DNA from: Oscillospiraceae bacterium
Lineage (GTDB): Bacteria; Bacillota_A; Clostridia; Saccharofermentanales; Saccharofermentanaceae
DNA length: 6,294 bases
Assembly: GCA_902803365.1 (NCBI GenBank)
Contig: CADCPU010000140.1
Coordinates: 1 to 6,294, forward strand
Reading direction: 5' to 3'
Shown here: positions 1 to 5,134 of the stretch, in pieces
Layout: each line of letters opens with the position of its first letter
Numbering within the stretch: the first letter of the stretch is position 1
Position numbers and translations under genes: made by a program
Notes under the pieces: model-generated
What the model saw: only the letters and a program-made list of their open reading frames with translations
Told to the model about the DNA's origin: nothing
The model's database searches: none

Positions 1-476
1 GCCTTGAGGGTGTTTGTCATTGCCTTGATGACTTCCATGTCGCCGCCCGTCACGAGTTCCTGAAGGAAGATCGCGTACGGCATCACGTTGTTGAGAAGTT
101 CCGCGATGCGGCGGCAGCGGTCAGCAAGGAGCGAGGGTCTTGCTTTGTAACCGTGGACGTTCATGGAGACTATGCGCTGCGGTGTCGGTTCGATGGCTTT
201 GGTGATCACAAGCTCTGCGATTTGAGAGTAGGACAGGGTGATGTGGTAGGTTTGCTTGATCGTGGCGCGGATGGACTTGAGGGTGGCGAAGGTTGATGCG
301 TCAATCTGCGTATGATGGACAAGCTTTCCTCTGGAAGTTTTTTGAAGATCTTGAACATCATATGCGGGGCATAAGAGAAATGCTATGTTTATAGCAGTAT
401 TCAAAGATGAAGTTTTGAAGACGTTTGAGATTAAGTCCTTCAAAGGTTGTGTGTACCAAATTGTTTTGTATTCCAT
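1..476 (-). CDS. Unrecognised protein, C-terminus cut by window edge; possible ribbon-helix-helix DNA-binding protein
   Basis: The minus-strand frame is open from the window edge up to a stop at 504-506. From ATG at 474-476 it gives 158 residues with no stop reached. Below about position 300 the codons strongly favour C or G in third position (aag, ctc, acc, atc, gtc, gac), as in the neighbouring aminotransferase, so this part is surely coding. The opposite-strand frame is the usual V/D/G-rich shadow. The ATG is chosen because AAGGA lies nine bases upstream (486-490), but the first ~50 residues are AT-rich and less gene-like, so the true start may be downstream. I do not recognise the family. 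Residues ~51-95 (KLVHHTQID, then a helix with TLKSIRATIK, then TLSYSQIAELVITKAI) could form a strand-helix-turn-helix like a ribbon-helix-helix domain; this is a weak inference. The remainder (LLADRCRRIAELLNNVMPY) looks helical. A repeat array lies directly upstream. Confidence 0.55.
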   Translation of the reverse strand, partial: MEYKTIWYTQPLKDLISNVFKTSSLNTAINIAFLLCPAYDVQDLQKTSRGKLVHHTQIDASTFATLKSIRATIKQTYHITLSYSQIAELVITKAIEPTPQRIVSMNVHGYKARPSLLADRCRRIAELLNNVMPYAIFLQELVTGGDMEVIKAMTNTLK

Positions 477-490
477 TTTCCTTATTCCTT
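477..490 (-). promoter_or_regulatory. Ribosome binding site supporting the start of the left-edge gene
   Basis: On the minus strand this reads AAGGAATAAGGAAA directly before ATG at 476. The AAGGA at 490-486 stands nine bases from the start codon, an acceptable spacing, and a second AAGGA at 483-479 is too close to act. It is the only ATG in the open frame upstream of the strongly coding part that has such a site. No convincing -35/-10 pair was found further upstream on this strand. Confidence 0.4.
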
Positions 491-608
491 TTTTATTTTT
501 AGCCTATCACGTTTTATGTGTGAATAGAGTGCCAACTTTTCTTTCATATGAAAATGGAAGGCCTCGAATTACATATAATATGTAATTTTTGAGGAAGATG
601 GAGAAAAA

Positions 609-631
609 TCTGACCCATAATATGTAAGTTT
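609..631 (+). repeat. 23-base direct repeat, copy 1 (contains array site 2)
   Basis: This segment begins TCTGACCC and ends GTAAGTTT. It is repeated without mismatch at 692-714, exactly 83 bases away, which is two array periods. It extends array site 2 by two bases on the left and four on the right, so sites 2 and 4 form a distinct subclass rather than randomly decayed palindromes. Confidence 0.85.
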
Positions 632-691
632 CAAAATACTCTCATTCTAAATTACATGTAATATGTAGTTTTGTTGTGAATAGCGATTTTT

Positions 692-714
692 TCTGACCCA
701 TAATATGTAAGTTT
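692..714 (+). repeat. 23-base direct repeat, copy 2 (contains array site 4)
   Basis: Exact second copy of the segment at 609-631, in the same orientation. Identity stops at both ends (A versus T on the left, C versus T on the right). Its right flank, GTAAGTTT, is the reverse complement of AAACTTAC at the left of array site 5. Confidence 0.85.
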
Positions 715-766
715 TACGGGTTAGTAAGAAAAACTTACATATAATATGTAATTCTGTATTTCACGC

Positions 767-796
767 AAAAAAAAGCGCCTCCGGTGAGGGAGGCGC
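767..796 (-). terminator. Rho-independent terminator of the aminotransferase gene
   Basis: Read on the minus strand, a perfect eight-base GC-rich stem (GCGCCTCC at 775-782 pairing with GGAGGCGC at 789-796) with a six-base loop is followed by eight T residues (774-767). It begins 15 bases past the aminotransferase stop codon. This is a textbook intrinsic terminator and should isolate the repeat array from aminotransferase transcription. Confidence 0.93.
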
Positions 797-811
797 GGGG
801 ATCCGGATGGA

Positions 812-1987
812 TTACTTTAGGCCGAGTTCGGAAGCGACTGCTTCGAAGGCTCTGCGGGAGTTGATGATGGTCTGCTCGGAGACGCAGAACGCGAGGCGGC
901 AGTAGCCGGGACGCTTGAAGCTTGCGCCCGGGACGAGGAGCAGGTTGTGCTTTGCGCAGATGTCGCCGAATTCGGAGTCGGAGAGACCGTTTGGTGTCTT
1001 CATGAAGATGTAGAGCGCGCCGTTTGGCTTGACGGCTTCGAAGCCGGACTCTACGATGTTGGCGTAGAGGAGGTTGCGGCGGTGCTCGTAGTTAGGGACG
1101 TCGACCTTGGCGTAGAGGGCGCGCTCGACGACTTTCTGCCAGATGGCAGGAGCGTTGACGCTGCCGAGTGTTCTGTTGGAGAGGACGATCGCTGCCGTGA
1201 GGTCGTCGTAGTCTGCGTGCTTGGGGCTGACGAGAGTGTAGCCAATACGCTCGCCCGGGAGGGAGAGTGCTTTACTCCAGGAGTAGCAGATGATCAGGTT
1301 GTCGAAGCAGTCGAGAGCTGCAGGGACTTCGATGCCGTCGTAAGCAAGTTCGATGTAAGGCTCGTCGGAGATGACGTGGATTACGTGATCCTGCTTGAGG
1401 AGAGCGGCATTGAGTGCGCAGAGGAGGTCCTTGGAGTAGACTACGCCGGACGGGTTGTTAGGTGAATTGATAACGATCGCCTTGGTGCGCGGTGTAACAG
1501 CTGCGATGATGGCGTCAACATCGGGCATGAACTTGTCGTCTGTCTGGACGATCACAGGGACGCCGCCGTGGTTGTCGATGTAGTTAATGTACTCCATGAA
1601 GAACGGAGCGAGGAGGATTACTTCGTCGCCCTGGTCGAGGATGGAGTGGAATACGTCGTTCATGGCTGCTGCTGCGCCTACGGTCATGCAGACTGCGGAT
1701 GCGTCTACTGTGACGGAGGATTCTTCGGAACGCTTCTTGGCGATAGCGGCGCGGGTTGCTTCGTAGCCGCTGTTGCTCATGTAGCCGTGGCCGCCCGGGA
1801 CGTCTTCTTCGACGATTGCCTTGAGGGCGTCTTTAACTTCCTTTGGAGGCTCGAGGTCAGGGTTGCCGATGGAGAAATCGAAAACGTTCTCTGCGCCGTA
1901 GATGGCTTTGCGCTTGTTGCCTTCCTCGAACATTTTTCTGATGAGAGAGCCTGATGCCAGTTTCTCTTTGATATTCTTAGAGATCAT
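812..1987 (-). CDS. Pyridoxal-phosphate-dependent aminotransferase, class I/II
   Basis: Cytoplasmic fold-type I PLP enzyme of the aspartate aminotransferase superfamily, which moves an amino group between an amino acid and a 2-oxo acid. The 391-residue length is normal for the family. Visible landmarks are the GNPDLEPP substrate-side segment (41-48), a cofactor-contacting VGAAAAMND (103-111), NSPNNPSG (174-181) whose second Asn contacts PLP, SDEPY (207-211) with Asp208 for the pyridine nitrogen, SWSKALSLPGERIGY (236-250) with Schiff-base Lys239 and phosphate-binding Arg247, and YCRLAF (362-367) whose Arg364 should bind the substrate carboxylate. The start is the ATG at 1985-1987, because AAGGAG lies seven bases upstream; an in-frame ATG seven codons earlier (2006-2008) overlaps the promoter region and has no such site. 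The gene appears monocistronic, between its own promoter and a strong terminator. Substrate specificity cannot be fixed from sequence; aspartate, alanine or aromatic substrates are all possible. Confidence 0.93.
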   Translation of the reverse strand: MISKNIKEKLASGSLIRKMFEEGNKRKAIYGAENVFDFSIGNPDLEPPKEVKDALKAIVEEDVPGGHGYMSNSGYEATRAAIAKKRSEESSVTVDASAVCMTVGAAAAMNDVFHSILDQGDEVILLAPFFMEYINYIDNHGGVPVIVQTDDKFMPDVDAIIAAVTPRTKAIVINSPNNPSGVVYSKDLLCALNAALLKQDHVIHVISDEPYIELAYDGIEVPAALDCFDNLIICYSWSKALSLPGERIGYTLVSPKHADYDDLTAAIVLSNRTLGSVNAPAIWQKVVERALYAKVDVPNYEHRRNLLYANIVESGFEAVKPNGALYIFMKTPNGLSDSEFGDICAKHNLLLVPGASFKRPGYCRLAFCVSEQTIINSRRAFEAVASELGLK

Positions 1988-1994
1988 AATGTTA

Positions 1995-2000
1995 CTCCTT
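1995..2000 (-). promoter_or_regulatory. Ribosome binding site that decides the aminotransferase start
   Basis: AAGGAG on the minus strand, seven bases upstream of ATG at 1987. It favours the 391-residue protein over the 398-residue alternative that begins at 2008. Confidence 0.85.
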
Positions 2001-2002
2001 GT

Positions 2003-2032
2003 TTGCATGATTTTGTATTATACTCTTATAAA
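2003..2032 (+). promoter_or_regulatory. Possible promoter of the bcp-regulator-kinase-transporter cluster
   Basis: TTGCAT (2003-2008) and TATAAA (2027-2032) are 18 bases apart, with a start expected near 2039. It overlaps the better-supported divergent promoter, so the two may compete for polymerase. TATACT at 2019-2024 is an alternative -10 box but lacks a properly spaced -35 box. The 76-base gap between the divergent start codons must hold the promoter unless transcription starts inside the aminotransferase gene. Confidence 0.45.
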
Positions 2033-2044
2033 AGAAACTTACAA
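2017..2044 (-). promoter_or_regulatory. Probable sigma-A type promoter of the aminotransferase gene
   Basis: On the minus strand TTGTAA (2044-2039) and TATAAT (2022-2017) are separated by 16 bases. The -10 box is a perfect consensus and the -35 box matches in four of six positions. Transcription would begin near 2010, giving a short leader that includes the ribosome binding site. Confidence 0.65.
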
Positions 2045-2063
2045 ACGCAGGGAGGCTTAAAGT

Positions 2064-2516
2064 ATGCTCGAAGTTGGAACTGTTGCTCCGGATTTTGAAT
2101 TGGAGGATCAGGACGGTAAGGTCCATAAGTTGTCGGATTACAGGGGTAAGAAGGTTATCCTGTATTTCTATCCGAAGGATAATACATCGGGATGCACGAA
2201 GCAGGCTTGCGGATTCTCGGAAAGGCTGCCGCAGATCAAATCGAAGGGTGCTGTGGTGCTTGGCGTAAGTAAGGATTCGGTTGCGTCGCATAAGAAGTTT
2301 GAGACTAATTACGGACTTAAGTTTACGCTCTTGTCTGACACTGAGAAGAAGGTCATTCAGGCTTATGATGTTTGGAAGGAAAAGAAGAATTACGGCAAGG
2401 TGTCGATGGGTGTAGTGAGGACGACTTATCTCATTAATGAAGAGGGCGTTATCGTTATGGCTAATGATAAGGTCAAGGCGGCTGTTGATCCGGAGAATAT
2501 GTTGGAGAAGCTCTGA
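2064..2516 (+). CDS. bcp: Thioredoxin-dependent thiol peroxidase, Bcp/PrxQ family
   Basis: Cytoplasmic peroxiredoxin that reduces hydrogen peroxide and organic hydroperoxides using thiols, normally recycled by thioredoxin. The 150-residue length is typical. The N-terminal VAPDFELEDQDG (7-18) is characteristic of the family. The active site YPKDNTSGCTKQACGF (36-51) carries peroxidatic Cys44, with Thr41 before it, and a second Cys49 five residues on, the spacing of two-cysteine Bcp enzymes that form an intrahelical disulfide. Arg119 in VVRTTYLI fits the conserved active-site arginine. GGGAGG (2050-2055) lies eight bases before the ATG. It is the first gene of the plus-strand cluster, and its TGA shares one base with the ATG of the response regulator, so translation is probably coupled. 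All catalytic residues appear intact. Confidence 0.94.
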   Translation: MLEVGTVAPDFELEDQDGKVHKLSDYRGKKVILYFYPKDNTSGCTKQACGFSERLPQIKSKGAVVLGVSKDSVASHKKFETNYGLKFTLLSDTEKKVIQAYDVWKEKKNYGKVSMGVVRTTYLINEEGVIVMANDKVKAAVDPENMLEKL

Positions 2517-3202
2517 TGTATAAGATCCTGGTCGTTGATGATGAGAAAGAGCTCGCGCAGATTATCGCGCAGATGCTGAACGGGTGCGGGTATGAGACGG
2601 ATATCGCGTACAGCGCCGATGAGGCTTATGAGAAACTCTCGAAAACGAGTTTTCACCTGCTGATCCTGGATATAAATCTTCCGGGAGCGACGGGGTTTGA
2701 GATATGCGAAGATCTGAGGAAGTATTCGGGCGTGCCTGTGATATTTGCGAGCGCGAGGACATCGGAAAAAGACAGGATAGAAAGCTTTGATATAGGCGGA
2801 GACGATTATCTGCAAAAGCCGTATTCCATGAAAGAACTCTTGTCGCGTGTCAATGCGCTTTTAAGGCGTGCGTATAAGACGGCGGGAGAAGAAGTTACGG
2901 GCTTTGGAGATGTTAAGGTCGATCTTAATTCAAGGACAGTGACCAAGGGCGGCGTTAAAGTGCAGATGGCGGCTAGGGAGTTTGATCTGCTTGAGTATCT
3001 GTGCAGGAATAAGAATACCGCTATCCAGAAGGAGAAATTGCTCAATGAGGTGTGGGGTGCTTTCGCGGATGTGGAGGCGTCTACGCTTACTGTGCATATA
3101 AGGTGGCTTAGGGAGAAACTCGAGGATGATCCCGCTGAGCCCAAGTACATAAAGACCGTGTGGAGACTCGGGTATATGCTCGAGACCGGGGATGAGGGCT
3201 GA
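2516..3202 (+). CDS. Two-component response regulator, OmpR/PhoB family
   Basis: Cytoplasmic transcription factor activated by phosphotransfer from a histidine kinase, almost certainly the product of the next gene. Residues 1-~118 form the receiver: acidic pair Asp8-Asp9 in VVDDE, phosphoacceptor Asp52 in LILDINLPG, switch residue Ser79 and conserved Lys101 in LQKPY. Residues ~128-224 form the winged-helix DNA-binding domain, including AAREFDLLEYL (152-162), the recognition-helix region ASTLTVHIRWLREKLE (188-203) and the wing IKTVWRLGY (212-220). The 228-residue length is standard. GGAG (2504-2507), inside the end of bcp, lies eight bases before the ATG. The order regulator, kinase, ATPase, permease suggests it controls the transporter genes, but no binding site could be assigned. 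Confidence 0.95.
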   Translation: MYKILVVDDEKELAQIIAQMLNGCGYETDIAYSADEAYEKLSKTSFHLLILDINLPGATGFEICEDLRKYSGVPVIFASARTSEKDRIESFDIGGDDYLQKPYSMKELLSRVNALLRRAYKTAGEEVTGFGDVKVDLNSRTVTKGGVKVQMAAREFDLLEYLCRNKNTAIQKEKLLNEVWGAFADVEASTLTVHIRWLREKLEDDPAEPKYIKTVWRLGYMLETGDEG

Positions 3203-3204
3203 CT

Positions 3205-4323
3205 ATGAAGAAACTGATTGCGGTTGCGATAATAGCTTCGGTGCTGGTTATGGCTTTGGGAGTGATCGCGTTTGCGGTTATAGTCAGGCAGAACGATCAC
3301 GGGCGCGAGTTTGCGATAGCGGCAAATGAGGTGGACAATCTTATAAGAGAAGGCGATAACGAGAATGCGTCAAAGAAGGCGCAGGAGCTGAGGACCGATA
3401 TCGTTAATAAGGAGAGAGCCAAGACGGATTACCTGGTGCTGGTTGTAACGGGTGTATGCGTGTTGATCATACTCGGCGGCAGCACGTATCTGGCGATAAG
3501 GATAATAAGGCCTTTCGAAAAGCTCAAGGACTTCGCGGATAAGGTGTCGGTCGGACAGCTTGATGTGCCGCTCGAATATGAGAAGGGCGATTACTTTGGT
3601 AAGTTTACGTTCGCTTTTGACAGTATGAGAAACGAGATCAAGCGGGCGCGCGAAGGCGAGCAGGAGGCGATCGAAAATAATAAGACGGTCATCGCCACGC
3701 TGTCGCATGACATAAAGACGCCGATCTCTTCTATAAGGGCGTATGCTGAAGCGCTCGAGATGGGGATGGGCGATGATCCCGAGGCGAGGGATAAGTTCGT
3801 TAAGACGATCATGGATAAGTGTGATGAGGTTAGCGGTTTGTCGGAAGATCTTCTGATGCATTCGCTCACGGATATGGATAAGCTTAAGATGTATCCGATG
3901 AAGTTTGAACTTGCGGGGTTCCTGGAGAAGACTCTGGGGGAGCTGGATGCAGAGGGAGGAAGGATACATTTTTCGAGACCTTCGTATGAGATGTTCGTGA
4001 ATATGGATATCGCGAGACTGTCGCAGGTCGTGGAGAATATCATCAGCAATTCGAATAAGTATGCGGGGACGCCGATCGATGTGACGCTCACGCATGAGGA
4101 TAATATGGCGGCCGTGATATTTAAGGATCAGGGGCCGGGGATCGCGGATGAGGATCTGCCGTTTGTCTTTGAGAAGTTTTACAGGGGCAAGAATGCGGGA
4201 GATAAGGAAGGCTCTGGTCTCGGGCTTTATACGGTAAAGTACATTATCGAGAAGAGCGGCGGCAAAGTGAGCCTTCGTAATGATAACGGGCTTGAGGTGA
4301 AGATACTCTTAAGGATTTCTTAA
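3205..4323 (+). CDS. Membrane sensor histidine kinase with HAMP domain
   Basis: Partner kinase of the preceding regulator, in the cytoplasmic membrane. A first membrane helix (~4-27) and a second (~76-100) enclose only about 48 charged, probably helical extracellular residues, too few for a large ligand-binding fold. A HAMP linker follows (~100-150; IRPFEKLKDFADKVSVGQLD). The dimerisation and phosphoacceptor segment contains His168 in TLSHDIKTPISSI. ATP-binding boxes are present in order: N box VENIISNSNKYA (276-287), G1 DQGPGI (308-313), F box FEKFYRG (322-328) and G2 GSGLGLYTVKYI (336-347). All motifs look intact in 372 residues. GAGGG (3194-3198) lies six bases before the ATG, and the gap from the regulator is two bases. 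The HAMP domain and periplasm-side loop separate it from classic BceS-type kinases, which lack both. The signal is unknown. Confidence 0.95.
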   Translation: MKKLIAVAIIASVLVMALGVIAFAVIVRQNDHGREFAIAANEVDNLIREGDNENASKKAQELRTDIVNKERAKTDYLVLVVTGVCVLIILGGSTYLAIRIIRPFEKLKDFADKVSVGQLDVPLEYEKGDYFGKFTFAFDSMRNEIKRAREGEQEAIENNKTVIATLSHDIKTPISSIRAYAEALEMGMGDDPEARDKFVKTIMDKCDEVSGLSEDLLMHSLTDMDKLKMYPMKFELAGFLEKTLGELDAEGGRIHFSRPSYEMFVNMDIARLSQVVENIISNSNKYAGTPIDVTLTHEDNMAAVIFKDQGPGIADEDLPFVFEKFYRGKNAGDKEGSGLGLYTVKYIIEKSGGKVSLRNDNGLEVKILLRIS

Positions 4324-4369
4324 TAGATGGAGCGGTAGAGTATGCGCATAAACTGAAAGGATAGAGAGC
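4324..4369 (+). other. Gap between kinase and ATPase genes, with a 10-base palindrome
   Basis: The kinase ends in adjacent stops (TAATAG). The gap holds the perfect palindrome TATGCGCATA (4341-4350) and AAAGGA (4356-4361), the ribosome binding site eight bases before the ATPase start. It has no terminator-like stem with a T-run, so read-through is expected. No clear promoter was found. It is the longest break within the plus-strand cluster. Confidence 0.5.
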
Positions 4370-5128
4370 ATGAAAAATACTATTTTATCTGCAAGAGGAC
4401 TTTGCAAGAGTTTTGCGCATAACGGCGGACAGGTGCATATCCTGACGGGTGTGGATCTGGACATCTATGAGGGCGACTTTACTGTTATCATGGGCGCGTC
4501 GGGTTCGGGTAAGTCGACGATGCTCTATGCGCTGTCGGGAATGGATCGCGCGAATGCGGGAAGTGTGATATACGGCGACGTTGATATCGTCAAGGCATCT
4601 GAGAAGAAACTGTCGGAATTGAGGCACGGGGACTTCGGATTTGTATTCCAGGAGATGCATCTTATAAGTAATCTCTCGCTCAAGGAGAATATCACGGTGC
4701 CGGGCTACCTCGGAGGCAGGCCGGGAAATGTGGTCGATGCTGAGGCTGACAGGCTGATGGGCATTATGGGGATCGAGAAGATAAAGACTCATATGCCGTC
4801 GCAGTGTTCAGGCGGCGAAAAGCAGAGATGTGCGATCTGCAGGGCTATGATAAATCAGCCGAAGCTGTTGTTCGCGGACGAGCCGACGGGTGCGCTTAAT
4901 AAAAAGAACACGACTGAAGTGTTGGACCTTCTGACGGAACTTAACAGGGGCGGACAGAGTATCGTGATGGTCACGCATGATTCGAGGGCGGCGCTTCGTG
5001 CCACGAGGATCCTGTACATTGAGGACGGCAAGGTGATAGGAGATCTGGAGCTCGCGCCTTATGAGCCTGAGAACGAGAAGAGCCGTCAAAGTCAGGTCAA
5101 CAGCTGGCTTACGGCGATGAAGTGGTGA
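4370..5128 (+). CDS. ABC transporter ATP-binding protein, MacB/LolD/BceA type
   Basis: Cytoplasmic ATPase subunit that drives the adjacent FtsX-type permease. Walker A is GASGSGKST (42-50), the Q-loop glutamine is Gln94 in FVFQEMHLI, the signature is CSGGEKQR (146-153), Walker B is LLFADEPTG (166-174) with catalytic Glu171, and the H-loop is His203 in MVTHD. The signature starts with Cys where Leu is usual, and the D-loop reads GALN (174-177) instead of the common GALD; both changes leave the core catalytic residues intact. At 252 residues it is slightly longer than LolD-type subunits, with a charged tail after residue ~230. Family members power lipoprotein release, peptide or antibiotic export, antimicrobial-peptide resistance or cell-division signalling, and sequence alone does not choose among them. 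The regulator and kinase upstream favour a stress or resistance role. Confidence 0.94.
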   Translation: MKNTILSARGLCKSFAHNGGQVHILTGVDLDIYEGDFTVIMGASGSGKSTMLYALSGMDRANAGSVIYGDVDIVKASEKKLSELRHGDFGFVFQEMHLISNLSLKENITVPGYLGGRPGNVVDAEADRLMGIMGIEKIKTHMPSQCSGGEKQRCAICRAMINQPKLLFADEPTGALNKKNTTEVLDLLTELNRGGQSIVMVTHDSRAALRATRILYIEDGKVIGDLELAPYEPENEKSRQSQVNSWLTAMKW

Positions 5129-5134
5129 CCTGCC

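Larger units (their letters stand above)
569..751. repeat. Array of five 17-base, mostly palindromic repeats at 41-42 base steps
   Basis: Five copies sit at 569-585, 611-627, 652-668, 694-710 and 735-751, so starts are 42, 41, 42 and 41 bases apart, close to four turns of B-DNA. Copies 1 and 5 are identical, TTACATATAATATGTAA: a perfect odd palindrome with eight-base arms around one A. Copies 2 and 4 are identical to each other, TGACCCATAATATGTAA, with the right arm intact and the left arm changed at three positions. Copy 3 is TTACATGTAATATGTAG. The spacers (25, 24, 25 and 24 bases) share no obvious sequence. Constant helical phase and a shared palindromic core suggest a protein-binding array (operator, iteron or centromere-like). 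The tract lies upstream of the left-edge gene and beyond the terminator of the aminotransferase, so the left-edge gene is the likeliest partner. Function is inferred; the geometry is directly visible. Confidence 0.85.
477..811. other. AT-rich intergenic region between the left-edge gene and the aminotransferase
   Basis: This 335-base tract carries no gene I would support. From left to right it holds the upstream flank of the left-edge gene, the five-site repeat array (569-751) and the aminotransferase terminator (767-796). It is far richer in A and T than the genes on either side. TATAAT occurs inside array sites 1 and 5 on the plus strand (574-579 and 740-745), but no plus-strand gene follows and no good -35 box was seen, so I do not call promoters there. 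Confidence 0.6.

Noticed and set aside
3..296. Open plus-strand frame rich in Val, Asp and Gly
   Set aside because: It is the codon-aligned antisense shadow of the left-edge minus-strand gene, which shows the expected C/G-third codon bias; similar shadows lie opposite the aminotransferase.
310..362. Possible alternative start (ATGATG near 357-362, minus strand) in another frame, joined to the left-edge gene by a frameshift
   Set aside because: About 23 residues of that frame look protein-like, but it lacks a ribosome binding site. The main frame stays open without needing a frameshift.
574..579. TATAAT inside array sites 1 and 5 as plus-strand -10 boxes
   Set aside because: No suitable -35 element was seen, and no plus-strand gene follows; transcription would run into the convergent aminotransferase gene.
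385..585. Plus-strand 66-codon frame with one hydrophobic stretch
   Set aside because: It has no good ribosome binding site, lies antisense to the start of the left-edge gene, ends inside array site 1, and its hydrophobicity follows from the T-rich DNA. A small membrane protein is not excluded.
569..751. Array as a CRISPR
   Set aside because: The repeat is only 17 bases and comes in three variants, spacers are 24-25 bases, the period is about 41-42 rather than 60-75, and no cas gene is in view.
1988..2008. Seven-codon N-terminal extension of the aminotransferase
   Set aside because: The upstream ATG lacks a ribosome binding site, and AAGGAG sits correctly only for the downstream ATG at 1987.
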